Source: Nitrospira sp.
GTDB taxonomy: Bacteria > Nitrospirota > Nitrospiria > Nitrospirales > Nitrospiraceae
Direction: 5' to 3'
Assembly (NCBI GenBank): GCA_030123565.1
Contig: CP126122.1
Coordinates: 3,300,800 to 3,364,799, forward strand
DNA: 64,000 nt
Position 1 is the stretch's first letter, and each line of letters starts with the position of its first letter. Of this stretch, positions 25,978 to 35,254 are shown in pieces. Under the pieces are notes generated by a model. It saw only the letters and a program-made list of their open reading frames with translations. It was not told the origin of the DNA and ran no database searches. The position numbers were made by a program, and so were the translations under genes.

Positions 25978-26835
25978 ATGCGCGTCCTGATTGCACTCGA
26001 CTGGTCGGAAGAGGCGTTCGCGGCGGTTCGGGAAGTGTCCGCTCTGTATGACCTGCAGGAGGTCACGCTCGTCCACGGTATCGACCTGGGCATGTTTCAA
26101 TATCCGCTCGTCGCGGAGGTGAGCAACATGCAAGGGTATGACGACTTCCGACAGGCGATGGAAAAGGCGGGTCGACAACTGCTGGATCACACCACCACCC
26201 TGTTGCCGTCCGAAGGCCTCTCGATCACGCGCGTCTGCGAGTTCGCCAAACCGGCCTCGCTGATTCTGGACAGGGCTCGGGAAGCGGGAACGGAATTGAT
26301 CGTGATCGGCGCCCGCGGACGGGGCCGCGTCGGAGAACTCGTGCTGGGCGGCGTCTCCCATCGTGTCGCCTTGCATGCCGATTGCTCCACGCTGATCGTC
26401 AAGGATCGCAGCGGCCCGGTCAAGCGGGTCGTGGTGGCAGTCGAAGGGCATGAAGACGGAGAGCGGATCAAGGCTTGGCTCCTCGCCCATCCGTTCAAGA
26501 ATCAGGTCGACCTCACCATCGTCAGCGTGGTACGTCCGATCCCCTCTACCGATCCGTTCAACCTGTTCCCGCTGCAAGACTGGACCGATATCGCCGTTCG
26601 TTCCGCCGAGGATCTGGTGAAGGGGCTGGCCGCGGCGGTAATGGATCATCGCTATACGGTCGGCACGCAGGTGACAGTGGGAAATCCAACCGACATCCTG
26701 ACCGAACGCGCCATATCGGCGGATCTGTTGGTCATCGGTTCGCACGGGCGCAAGGGGCTGGAACGATTTCTCCTGGGCAGCATCTCCCACGCGCTCTTGC
26801 ACCGTGTCACCTGTCCGGTCCTGATCGTACGGTGA
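25978..26835 (+). CDS. Tandem-domain universal stress protein
   Basis: A 285-residue protein with two UspA domains, residues about 1-140 and 145-285. The second carries the ATP-binding pattern VIGSHGRKGLERFLLGSISH; the first has the matching VIGARGRGRVGELVLGGVSH. Both end with the CSTLIVK or CPVLIVR strand. ATP-binding Usp proteins regulate stress and energy states. GGAGAAGAAG precedes the ATG, 13 bases after the previous stop. Confidence 0.95.
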   Translation: MRVLIALDWSEEAFAAVREVSALYDLQEVTLVHGIDLGMFQYPLVAEVSNMQGYDDFRQAMEKAGRQLLDHTTTLLPSEGLSITRVCEFAKPASLILDRAREAGTELIVIGARGRGRVGELVLGGVSHRVALHADCSTLIVKDRSGPVKRVVVAVEGHEDGERIKAWLLAHPFKNQVDLTIVSVVRPIPSTDPFNLFPLQDWTDIAVRSAEDLVKGLAAAVMDHRYTVGTQVTVGNPTDILTERAISADLLVIGSHGRKGLERFLLGSISHALLHRVTCPVLIVR

Positions 26836-26883
26836 GTCAACGAAGCCCCTGCATCCTATGCCGAACCATAAGGAGTCCTGCGT

Positions 26884-27246
26884 ATGAAAACCTTCAGCAT
26901 CCTCTGTGCCGTCTGCCTCGTCGTCTTCGCGAGTTCCTGGGCCGCCGGACAGACCAACCGCGGCAACCCGCGGGAGGGTCAGGCCATCTATGAAAAGCAA
27001 TGTCTGCGTTGCCATGGAGAGAAGCTGGACGGCGAAGGGCCTGACGGACAGTACCTGATCGTCAGGCCGGCCAATTTTCAGTCTGTCGCCTCGCGGGCCA
27101 AGACCGATTGGGAACTTCTGATTACGATTGCGAACGGGGCCCTGTTCAGCCCCATGCACGGATACAGGGGAAAACTGACGGACCAACAGATGCTGGATGT
27201 GCTGTCCTATATCCGGACGATGGCGCCGCCGGAATTCATCAGTTAG
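26884..27246 (+). CDS. Monoheme cytochrome c, periplasmic
   Basis: A 120-residue class I cytochrome c. The signal peptide is ILCAVCLVVFASSWAAG, the heme motif QCLRCHGEKLDGEGP is near residue 40, and the probable axial Met is in FSPMHGYRGKLTDQQ, followed by the C-terminal helix MLDVLSYIRTMAPPEF. It has AAGGAGTCC upstream. It is immediately followed by the thioredoxin-CcdA fusion, so it may take part in periplasmic thiol redox traffic or be matured with it. Confidence 0.9.
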   Translation: MKTFSILCAVCLVVFASSWAAGQTNRGNPREGQAIYEKQCLRCHGEKLDGEGPDGQYLIVRPANFQSVASRAKTDWELLITIANGALFSPMHGYRGKLTDQQMLDVLSYIRTMAPPEFIS

Positions 27247-27256
27247 CTGTCGAACA

Positions 27257-28468
27257 TTGTGGGCTTCGATTCAACAGAGCCTCTTCCGCGCGACTCTGAT
27301 GCTCGCGTTGATGTGGGTGCCGGGCGAGGGGGCGGTGGTTCGCGCCTTCGAGCCGGCCCCGGATCTGGAGGTCTTCGTCCGCGCCGGTTGCCCCCACTGC
27401 GAAGCGGCAAAGGCGTTCTTGCGCGATCTCCAGGAACGGCGACCCGGCCTTCGCATTCTGATTCAGGATGTCTCGCAGGACCGGTCCGCCTTGGCTCGAC
27501 TTGAACTGCTCGCCGGCCGACAGGGAGTCAATCCGATCGGGGTACCGGCCTTCTACCTGCGGGGCGAATTGATCATCGGCTACCAAGATGCGCAGACGAC
27601 CGGCGCCCGTCTCCTTGCGCTCCTCGACAGAACGCCGACCGGAGCTGAAGCCGAGCCCTTTGCCGCCTGCCGCCCGACGCAACCGGATTGCAGCACTGCA
27701 TCGGTCCGAACTCCAACGGGCGAGGACAGCATCCTCTTTCCCTGGTTCGGCCGCTTGAGTTCTCGCGAGGTCGGCCTTCCCCTCTTCACCCTGGCCATCG
27801 GATTGCTCGACGGGTTCAATCCCTGTGCCATGTGGGTCCTGCTGTTCCTGCTGTCGCTCCTGGTCACGTTGCAGCACCGCATCAAGATGACTCTCGTGGC
27901 CGGCACGTTCGTCCTGGTCAGCGGGCTGGTCTATTTTGCGTTCATGGCGGCCTGGCTGAACGTCTTTCTGTTGCTGGGCCTGTCCCGCGTGGTCCAGCTC
28001 ACGCTGGGCGGCGTCGCGACGCTGATCGGCGTGGCCAACGTGAAGGACTTCTTCACCTTCCGACAAGGGCTGACCTTCAGCATTCCGGATGCAGCCAAAC
28101 CGGGACTCTATGCGCAACTCCGCCGGATCGTCCAGGCAGAGAACCTCACCGGAGCCTTGCTCGGCATCGTCGTCCTCGCCGGGCTGGTGAATGCCGTCGA
28201 GTTGCTCTGCACGGCGGGCTTTCCGGCGCTCTACACCCACATCCTGACCGCACAACAACTGTCCGTCTGGCAGTATTATGGTTACCTGGCCTTGTATAAC
28301 CTGGCCTATGTGTTCGACGACACGCTGATGGTGACGATCGCCGTGGTCACCCTGGGCCGCCGCAAACTGGACGAGCGCGAAGGCCGTTGGTTGAAACTGA
28401 TCAGCGGCACGGTCATGATCGGACTCGGCGTGCTGCTTCTCATGAAGCCGGACCTGGTAGCGAGGTAA
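27257..28468 (+). CDS. Thioredoxin/glutaredoxin-like domain fused to a CcdA-like membrane domain
   Basis: A roughly 403-residue fusion. The N-terminal hydrophobic segment is followed by a redox domain with FVRAGCPHCEAAKAFLRDL (CPHC active site) and the cis-Pro loop IGVPAFYL. Six or so membrane segments of the DsbD/CcdA type follow, with FNPCAMWVLLFLLSLL and CTAGFPALYTH supplying the paired intramembrane cysteines. It probably passes reducing equivalents from the cytoplasm to periplasmic thiols. The start is uncertain: TTG at 27257 keeps the signal segment, ATG at 27299 is shorter, and ATG at 27197 overlaps the cytochrome. Confidence 0.82.
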   Translation: MWASIQQSLFRATLMLALMWVPGEGAVVRAFEPAPDLEVFVRAGCPHCEAAKAFLRDLQERRPGLRILIQDVSQDRSALARLELLAGRQGVNPIGVPAFYLRGELIIGYQDAQTTGARLLALLDRTPTGAEAEPFAACRPTQPDCSTASVRTPTGEDSILFPWFGRLSSREVGLPLFTLAIGLLDGFNPCAMWVLLFLLSLLVTLQHRIKMTLVAGTFVLVSGLVYFAFMAAWLNVFLLLGLSRVVQLTLGGVATLIGVANVKDFFTFRQGLTFSIPDAAKPGLYAQLRRIVQAENLTGALLGIVVLAGLVNAVELLCTAGFPALYTHILTAQQLSVWQYYGYLALYNLAYVFDDTLMVTIAVVTLGRRKLDEREGRWLKLISGTVMIGLGVLLLMKPDLVAR

Positions 28469-28472
28469 GCCG

Positions 28473-31232
28473 ATGCAACGTATTCGCCCGCTCCTCATGC
28501 CCCTCTTGGAGGACGATGGTCCCGACTCGAGTCGTGCGGTCTTGAGCGACGGTACGACCGCGCTCCTGCGTATCGCCCAGCCGAGTGATGCCGAGGAGTT
28601 GCAGCGCTTCGTGGATCGCCTCTCACCGGCGGCCAAACGCCACCGGTTTTTTTCCGAAACGGCCCCTCCCGCCGAGGTGATCCGCTCGCTCTGTGATGGT
28701 TCCGATCCACGACGCAGTTTGACCGTGCTGGCCCTGCGCCGGCAGGAGGGAGCGCTGCGCGTGATCGCCTCCGGATCCTACCATGCGAAGAACCAGCACC
28801 AGGCCGAAGTGGCCCTGGCCGTCGATGATCGGCTCCATGGACATGGGCTGGGCACCATTCTCTTGGAGCGTCTGGCGCTCTTGGCGATCCGCCACGGCTT
28901 CACGAAACTCTGGGCCATCACCCACGCAGACAACCTCGCCATGCGCGAGGTCTTTGCGACATCCGGCTTTACCATGGAAGAACGGCTCGACGGCGGCGAC
29001 ATGGAAGTGGAGTTGTCATTGGCTCCGACCGACCGCAGCGTGCGGCAATCCGAGTGGCGTGAGCGGGTCGCCACCACGGCATCCCTCACCCCCCTCTTCC
29101 ATCCGCAAGCGGTCGCCGTCGTCGGCGCCTCACGCAACGACCAGAGTATCGGCTACCGTTTGCTCGACGCGCTGCGCAGCAACCGGTTTCAGGGCCGCTG
29201 TTACGCGATCAATCCGCATGCCTCCACCATCGCCGGAGTCACGGCCTACCCTTCCCTTCGCGCCCTGCCGGAGCCGGTCGATCTGGCCGTCATCGCCGTT
29301 CCCAAAGAGATCGTTTTGTCCGTGGTGGACGACTGCGCCGAAACGGGGGTCCGCGCGCTCGTGGTCATCACCGCGGGGTTCGCGGAAGTGGGAGAAGAAG
29401 GACGCCGACTGCAGGCGCAACTGCTGGAGAGGGTCCGGCAGCAGGGCATGCGCATGGTCGGCCCCAACTGCTTCGGCATCCTGAACACCGATCCGGCCGT
29501 GCGGCTTAACGCCACCTTCACCTCCACCTTTCCCCTGCCCGGCACCATCGCCATGTCCTCGCAGAGCGGCGCGCTTGGGCTGGCCCTGCTGGCCGCATCG
29601 GAACGACTGCGGCTCGGCATCTCGACCTTCGTCAGCGTCGGCAACAAGGCGGACGTGTCGGTCAACGACCTGCTGCAATATTGGGAGAACGATCCTGCGA
29701 CGAAGGTCATCCTGTTGTATGTGGAGTCGTTCGGCAACCCCCGACGGTTTGCGCGGATCGCCCGCCGTGTCAGCCGCGAAAAGCCGATCGTCGTACTGAA
29801 GGCAGGCCGCACGACCTCCGGCAGCCGCGCCGCCGGTTCTCATACGGCGGCACTGGCAGCCAACGATGTGGCGGTGGAGGCGCTCTTTCAACAGACCGGC
29901 ATCCTGCGCGCCGATACATTGGAAGACATGTTCGCACTGGCGGCCGGTCTGTCGGAACAACCGTTACCGAACGGAAAGCGGGTCGGCATCGTGACCAATG
30001 CGGGCGGTCCCGCCATCCTCTGCGCCGACGCCTGCGAAGCGAGCGGACTGGACGTACCGGAGCTGTCCCAACTCACGACGACGCAGCTCGCGTCATTCCT
30101 GCCTCCGACCGCAGCCCTGCGCAACCCGGTTGACCTGATCGCCTCGGCCACTCCGGAGCAATACGAACAGGCCATCACCACCCTGCTGACCTCCGACGAC
30201 ATCGACGCCCTCATCATCCTCTATATCGCCGTGACCGCCCGGGACGTGGCCCCCATCGCGGAAGGGATCCGCAGAGGCATTGCAGCGACGAGGGCCACCG
30301 CGCAGACGAAGAAGCCGGTCTACATCGGATGGATGGTGGAAACGGATCGCGAGCGGAGGTTTTCGCTCCCGAACGAAACCATCCCCACCTTCCCGCTGCC
30401 TGAGCTGCCCGCGCGCGTCCTGGGGAAAATCGCCGGATATGTGCAGTGGCGCGACCGTCCCGCCGGCATGGTCCCAGACTTCGACGATCTCGATCTCTCG
30501 ACCGTCAGAACCATCTGCCGCGAGGCCCTCGTCAAGCGTGGAGAGGGCTGGCTGACGGTCACCGAGACACGCGCCTGCTTGAGCGCGATCTCGATTCCGC
30601 TGCCGCCGGGAGGGGTGGCGACGACCGCCGAGGAAGCCGTCGCGATCGCCGCGCAGATCGGATTTCCGGTCGCCGTCAAACTGGCCTCCCATACACTCGT
30701 CCATAAGACCGAGATCGGAGGCGTGCAATTGAACCTGGCCACCGACGCAGAGGTGCGCGGGGCCTATGACAAGATCGCGGCGCAGCTGGCTCAAGACAGA
30801 AACCTTGAGGCGATGGAAGGGGTGCTGGTCCAGCCGATGGTGACAGGCGGCGTCGAAGTCATGGCAGGTATGGTTCAGGATCCGTCGTTCGGTCCATTGA
30901 TCGGCTTCGGGCTCGGCGGCATTCACGTCGAGATCCTCGGCGACGTGCGCTTTCGTATTACGCCCTTGACGGAACTGGATGCCGCCGACCTCATTCGCGG
31001 TATCAAGGGCTACCGGTTGCTGCAGGGGTATCGCGGCCATCCGCCGGCGGACGTCGGCGCGATCCAGGAACTATTGCTCAGGCTCTCGCGACTGGTCGAA
31101 GAAATCCCGGAGATCGTCGAACTGGATCTGAATCCTATTTTCGCCATGCCACCGGGGCAGGGTTGCAAGATTGTCGATGCGAGGATACGGGTCAAGAGCC
31201 CCCTTGTGCGGTCGGAAGAGAGGATGCCATGA
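28473..31232 (+). CDS. GNAT acetyltransferase fused to ADP-forming acetyl-CoA synthetase
   Basis: A 919-residue fusion. Residues 1-190 are a GNAT domain (VALAVDDRLHGHGLGTILLE, acetyl-CoA loop). Residues 205-330 are the CoA-binding Rossmann domain (AVAVVGASRNDQSIGYRLLD). A succinyl-CoA-ligase-like part follows, with the phosphorylatable His in RAAGSHTAALAAND near 456. Residues about 690-919 are an ATP-grasp domain (VAVKLASHTLVHKTEIGGV). Proteins of this kind are protein-lysine acetyltransferases (Pat), but the intact His suggests that acetyl-CoA synthetase activity may also remain. In enterobacterial Pat the GNAT domain is C-terminal; here it is N-terminal. Confidence 0.92.
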   Translation: MQRIRPLLMPLLEDDGPDSSRAVLSDGTTALLRIAQPSDAEELQRFVDRLSPAAKRHRFFSETAPPAEVIRSLCDGSDPRRSLTVLALRRQEGALRVIASGSYHAKNQHQAEVALAVDDRLHGHGLGTILLERLALLAIRHGFTKLWAITHADNLAMREVFATSGFTMEERLDGGDMEVELSLAPTDRSVRQSEWRERVATTASLTPLFHPQAVAVVGASRNDQSIGYRLLDALRSNRFQGRCYAINPHASTIAGVTAYPSLRALPEPVDLAVIAVPKEIVLSVVDDCAETGVRALVVITAGFAEVGEEGRRLQAQLLERVRQQGMRMVGPNCFGILNTDPAVRLNATFTSTFPLPGTIAMSSQSGALGLALLAASERLRLGISTFVSVGNKADVSVNDLLQYWENDPATKVILLYVESFGNPRRFARIARRVSREKPIVVLKAGRTTSGSRAAGSHTAALAANDVAVEALFQQTGILRADTLEDMFALAAGLSEQPLPNGKRVGIVTNAGGPAILCADACEASGLDVPELSQLTTTQLASFLPPTAALRNPVDLIASATPEQYEQAITTLLTSDDIDALIILYIAVTARDVAPIAEGIRRGIAATRATAQTKKPVYIGWMVETDRERRFSLPNETIPTFPLPELPARVLGKIAGYVQWRDRPAGMVPDFDDLDLSTVRTICREALVKRGEGWLTVTETRACLSAISIPLPPGGVATTAEEAVAIAAQIGFPVAVKLASHTLVHKTEIGGVQLNLATDAEVRGAYDKIAAQLAQDRNLEAMEGVLVQPMVTGGVEVMAGMVQDPSFGPLIGFGLGGIHVEILGDVRFRITPLTELDAADLIRGIKGYRLLQGYRGHPPADVGAIQELLLRLSRLVEEIPEIVELDLNPIFAMPPGQGCKIVDARIRVKSPLVRSEERMP

Positions 31233-32104
31233 AAAGAATCCTGAAACGTGTGCTCATGGGGGCAAAACGTTGGCTCACCGAAGAGCCGGCCACACCGGAA
31301 AAACCGGTTTCATTCGACAATTCATACGCCTGGATCGGACAAGCGTTCAGCCAGATTCTCCGTGATCCCGTCGGGGGCCGTTACCGTCCCTACGTATGGA
31401 GTGTTCTGCAGGGCGCCGCCCTGGCTAAAGTCCTGAGCCATTCCCGCGTGTCGGTATTCGAATTCGGCGTGGCCGGTGGGTCTGGTCTGGTGAGCCTCGA
31501 ACGGGTCGCCGGGCTCGTGGAGCAGAAGACCGGTGTCGGGATTGACGTCTACGGTTTCGATACGGGCAAGGGTCTCCCGCGGCCACAAGACTATCGGGAT
31601 CTGCCCTATATGTGGGAAGAAGGAGATTTCTCGATGGACGAAGCGGCGTTACGCGCCCGATTGAAGCGGGCGCAGTTGAAGTTAGGTCTGATCGAAGATA
31701 CCGTCCCGGAATTTCTCCGGACTTCCTTTGCCCCGGTGGCATTCATCTCCATCGACGTCGATTTGTATAGCGCCACAAAACAGGCTCTCACCCTGCTCGA
31801 TGCAGACCAGGGCAAATTGCTGCCGCGCGTGTTCTGTTATTTCGACAACATCATGGGGTATGGCTACAACGACTTCACCGGCGAACGGTTGGCCATTCAT
31901 GAGTTCAATGCCGAGCATACGATGCGAAAACTCTCCCCGATTTACGGGTTGAAGTGGTTTGTGCCGCAGGAGTTCTCTCACGATCGTTGGATCGACATGC
32001 TGCAGATCGCGCATTTCTTCGACCACCCGTCATACGGCCAACTGGACCATCTGCGCCGGCGCCCCGTCCTTGACATAAACGGAAACTGGCACTGGCAGAC
32101 TTAA
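31229..32104 (+). CDS. SAM-dependent methyltransferase (TylF/macrocin O-methyltransferase-like)
   Basis: A 291-residue protein with a class I SAM-binding motif VFEFGVAGGSGLVSLERV near residue 80, IDVYGFDTGKGLP for the ribose-binding acid, and FISIDVDLYSATKQALTLL as the metal/substrate block. This arrangement resembles TylF-like sugar O-methyltransferases. It may modify a surface glycan. The ATG overlaps the stop of the preceding fusion gene (ATGA), so translation is coupled, although the functional link is unclear. Confidence 0.8.
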   Translation: MKRILKRVLMGAKRWLTEEPATPEKPVSFDNSYAWIGQAFSQILRDPVGGRYRPYVWSVLQGAALAKVLSHSRVSVFEFGVAGGSGLVSLERVAGLVEQKTGVGIDVYGFDTGKGLPRPQDYRDLPYMWEEGDFSMDEAALRARLKRAQLKLGLIEDTVPEFLRTSFAPVAFISIDVDLYSATKQALTLLDADQGKLLPRVFCYFDNIMGYGYNDFTGERLAIHEFNAEHTMRKLSPIYGLKWFVPQEFSHDRWIDMLQIAHFFDHPSYGQLDHLRRRPVLDINGNWHWQT

Positions 32105-32395
32105 CGACACCTTCAAACAGTCGCCTCGACTTTCCATCGCCCGCACGAATTCGACTACATGCTAGGGCGTTTGCGAACCATCCGCCCACGCAAAAGCCCT
32201 GTTGAACGTGGGAGGATGGGCATTGAGCTTTTTGCAGCCGCGATCATTTCAGGCTGCAATACACCCTGGAGGCGCCGGCCGAACTAGCACCGCCTTCTCA
32301 AGTTTTGTTATCGATCGTCCGACAAAGGTCCTGCGGGTGTCTATCGAGTCGATGCCTTCCTTCTCCATCTCCATAGATCCTGCCGACCGGGAGCG
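32105..32395. other. Intergenic region of 291 bases
   Basis: No coding frame is convincing. This is the likely promoter area for the response regulator; nothing specific was recognised. Confidence 0.4.
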
Positions 32396-33142
32396 ATGCC
32401 GATGCCCATCATGATCGTGGAAGACAATGTGGTGAGCGCAAAACTCGTCGAGTGCCTGCTCCAGAAGGCCGGGTACCAGACCGTCGTCGTCACGAACGGG
32501 AAGGAAGCGCTGGCGAGCCTTCCCACCCTCAAGAACGTTCAACTCATCATCACGGATTTCAGGATGCCTGAGATGGACGGGCTGGAGCTCATCGCGAAGA
32601 TCAAGATGCTTCCCGCCTTTCGAGACATCCCGATCATCATCCTGTCCGCCCATTGCGACGTCACCACCGTCAGGGCGGCGAGGGGCCTGGACTGCGAGAG
32701 CTTCCTGGTGAAGCCGGTGGAGAAGAGCCAGCTGCTCGAACGGGTCGAGCACGTCCTACGTGCCCAGCCCATCGTGCTTCGCGACAAAACACGTATCATG
32801 GACAGCCTGCAAATAGGGGCGGAGGAATATGATGACTTGGCCGGCATGTTGGCGGCCCAGGTGAGTACCGCGATACCGATGGTCGTGCTGGAACAATCGG
32901 AGTCACAGGAACCGATGTCTCCACAACTCAGTCAATCACTCAATGAGTTGGCGGAAAGCGCCGCACTCATGGGCGCCGATAAGTTCGCCACGCTGCATTC
33001 GAGACTGGTCGAGACGAAGTCGATGACGCGCACACAACTCCCGGCCCTCTTGAAGGCGCTACAGGACTTGGAAGCGGCGCTGCCGGCCCACGCTCCCTCC
33101 CCTCCGAACGAAGAGCCGCCCCAGCAACGTCTCGCCTCCTAA
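32396..33142 (+). CDS. Response regulator with receiver domain and helical C-terminal region
   Basis: A 248-residue protein. Residues 1-125 are a CheY-like receiver: acidic pair in IMIVEDNVVSAKLVE, phospho-acceptor Asp in LIITDFRMPEMDGLEL near 55, Ser/Thr in ILSAHCD, and the Lys in FLVKPVEKSQL. The remaining 120 residues are helical with no DNA-binding or GGDEF motif; the pattern LNELAESAALMGADKFATL is loosely like a histidine phosphotransfer fold but has no recognisable HPt His. No kinase is adjacent. ATG at 32402 is an alternative start. Confidence 0.85.
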   Translation: MPMPIMIVEDNVVSAKLVECLLQKAGYQTVVVTNGKEALASLPTLKNVQLIITDFRMPEMDGLELIAKIKMLPAFRDIPIIILSAHCDVTTVRAARGLDCESFLVKPVEKSQLLERVEHVLRAQPIVLRDKTRIMDSLQIGAEEYDDLAGMLAAQVSTAIPMVVLEQSESQEPMSPQLSQSLNELAESAALMGADKFATLHSRLVETKSMTRTQLPALLKALQDLEAALPAHAPSPPNEEPPQQRLAS

Positions 33143-33331
33143 CACCTCCGCGTCCCGCATCACCCTTTCATCCATGCACATCAGGTCCCTCTGCTCTCAG
33201 CACATGGGTTTCAACTTCGACCTTGAAACCGCTTCGGCAACCTTTTAGAGTGAGTCAGAATCCTCTCCGCTCAGGAACGTGGTGCCCCGCATGACCGCGT
33301 GACGTTGCCGCCACCCATAGAGGAGAACTCC

Positions 33332-34606
33332 ATGACGAAGCGCCTTCAAGAGGGGGGATCATCAGGAGGCAACGGCCGGCCCGATGCTGAAAGTGAATCC
33401 CTTCTGAATCGCCGGAGCCTTCTGGCCGGAACGGCCGGCCTGGTGAGCGCGATGATCATGGGGCCGATAAGGCCGTCTGCAGGGGCAACCACGACGGTTT
33501 CACCGGAGGACCCCACGCTGGTGCCGGGCGCTGCGCCGACTGCCTATGGACAGCGATCGGCCTTCGAGAAGGCCGTCCGTCTCCCACGTTCCTGGTGGGC
33601 TTCACTGACACCCGTGCAAGACTTGCACGGGATTCTGACTCCTTCCTCCTTGCACTTCGAGCGGCATCACAACGGCGTGCCGACCATTCAACCGGCGCAC
33701 CACCGGCTTCTCGTTCACGGCATGGTGGACCAGCCCTGGACCTTCACCCTCGATGACTTGAAGCGGTTTCCCGCCGTCTCGCGGCTGGCCTTCATCGAAT
33801 GCTCGGGCAATTCTGCGATCGAATGGCGCGAACCGACCGGACAGACCGCGCAGCAAACCCACGGCCTGACGAGCACGAGTGAATGGACCGGCGTGGCCTT
33901 GAAGACCCTGCTGCGGGAAGTCGGGATACATCCTGAGGCCTCCTGGATGTTGGCCGAAGGCAGCGATGCGGCGGCCATGACGCGCAGCCTTCCGCTCGCT
34001 TCCATCCTGGAGGAGGCGATCCTCTGCTACGCCCAAAACGGCGAACCGCTCCGCCCGGAACAGGGCTATCCGCTCCGCCTGCTCATCCCCGGTTGGGAAG
34101 GCAACACCTGCATCAAATGGTTGCGGCGACTGAAGCTCGGCAGGGCGCCCTTTATGACCCGCGAAGAAACGTCGCAATATACGGATCTGATGCCGGACGG
34201 CACGGCCCGCCAATTCACGATGGTCATGGAGGCCAAATCCGTCATTACGTCTCCATCGGGCGGACAACACATCCAGCCTGGATTTCTGGACATCCGCGGG
34301 TTGGCATGGAGCGGCAGGGGCCGCATCGCGCTGGTTGAGGTGAGTATGGACGGAGGGCGATCCTGGCAGCAGGCGGCCCTACAAGAGCCGGTCATGCCCA
34401 AGTGCCATACCAGGTTTCACTTGCCCTGGCGGTGGAATGGAGAGGACATGATTCTGCAGAGCCGCTGCCTGGACGACACAGGGTACCGGCAGCCGGACCG
34501 CGCGACCTTGGTGGCGGTGCGTGGAGTGAACTCCGTCTACCACTACAATGCGATCCAGAGCTGGCACATTGGCGCAGACGGGCAGGTGAGCAATGTCCAT
34601 GCGTAA
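33332..34606 (+). CDS. soxC: Sulfane dehydrogenase subunit SoxC (molybdopterin sulfite-oxidase family)
   Basis: A 424-residue exported molybdoenzyme. It has a Tat-type signal (LLNRRSLLAGTAGLVSA) and then the sulfite-oxidase fold. The Mo-coordinating Cys is in LAFIECSGNSAIEW near residue 160, and QTAQQTHGLTSTSEWTGVAL, PGWEGNTCIKWLRRLKLG, REETSQYTDLMPDGTARQF and a C-terminal dimerisation domain (GLAWSGRGRIALVEVSMDG) match SoxC specifically. In the Sox pathway SoxCD oxidises the sulfane sulfur of thiosulfate. AGGAGAA precedes the ATG. SoxYZ, SoxAX and SoxB are not in the window. Confidence 0.9.
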   Translation: MTKRLQEGGSSGGNGRPDAESESLLNRRSLLAGTAGLVSAMIMGPIRPSAGATTTVSPEDPTLVPGAAPTAYGQRSAFEKAVRLPRSWWASLTPVQDLHGILTPSSLHFERHHNGVPTIQPAHHRLLVHGMVDQPWTFTLDDLKRFPAVSRLAFIECSGNSAIEWREPTGQTAQQTHGLTSTSEWTGVALKTLLREVGIHPEASWMLAEGSDAAAMTRSLPLASILEEAILCYAQNGEPLRPEQGYPLRLLIPGWEGNTCIKWLRRLKLGRAPFMTREETSQYTDLMPDGTARQFTMVMEAKSVITSPSGGQHIQPGFLDIRGLAWSGRGRIALVEVSMDGGRSWQQAALQEPVMPKCHTRFHLPWRWNGEDMILQSRCLDDTGYRQPDRATLVAVRGVNSVYHYNAIQSWHIGADGQVSNVHA

Positions 34607-35159
34607 CATCCTCACGGTGGGGCTCACCACCATCCTGGGCGCAGGGATCCTGTGGGCCAGCGGCGCGGCAGACCAACAGGAACGGACGCACGGCTATGGA
34701 TTGGGACGGCCCGCCACCGACCAGGAGGTCCAGGCGTGGAACATCGATGTGGCGCCGACCGGCGAGGGATTGCCTGCCGGCCAAGGGACCGCCAAACAGG
34801 GAGCGGCCCTCTTTGCCGCACGTTGCGCGACTTGTCATGGACCGACAGGCCAGGAAGGCCCGATGGACCGCTTGGTCGGCGGAGCCGGCACGTTGGCGAG
34901 TCAACAACCGATCAAAACCATCGGCAGTTACTGGCCCTATGCGACGACGCTGTATGATTATGTGCATCGCGCCATGCCGTTTCCCGCTCCGCAAAGCCTC
35001 TCGCCGGACGAAATCTATTCGGTCGTGGCCTGGTTGCTCTACCGGAACGGCATTATTGCCGAGGACACTGTGCTCGATGCCCGGTCGTTGCCCGGCATCT
35101 CCATGCCGAACCGCCGAGGCTTCTTCCCGGATCCCCGACCGGACGTACCGAAACCGTAA
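34593..35159 (+). CDS. soxD: SoxD-like cytochrome c
   Basis: A 188-residue exported monoheme cytochrome overlapping the soxC end by 14 bases. The signal segment ILTVGLTTILGAGILWASGA is followed by the SoxD-typical YGLGRPATDQEVQAWNIDV, the heme motif RCATCHGPTGQEGP near residue 80, an axial-Met candidate in HRAMPFPAPQSL, and the end FFPDPRPDVPKP. It is about half the length of the diheme SoxD of Paracoccus and corresponds to its N-terminal domain. It would pass electrons from SoxC to the respiratory chain. Confidence 0.87.
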   Translation: MSMRNILTVGLTTILGAGILWASGAADQQERTHGYGLGRPATDQEVQAWNIDVAPTGEGLPAGQGTAKQGAALFAARCATCHGPTGQEGPMDRLVGGAGTLASQQPIKTIGSYWPYATTLYDYVHRAMPFPAPQSLSPDEIYSVVAWLLYRNGIIAEDTVLDARSLPGISMPNRRGFFPDPRPDVPKP

Positions 35160-35254
35160 CCAGCATCATTTTCGTTCCTCTTGCTCTCACCTTCCCCATT
35201 CACGATTCATCACCCCTCATTTGCTTCTCACCGCTCGCCGCCGTGACAGGCGAG

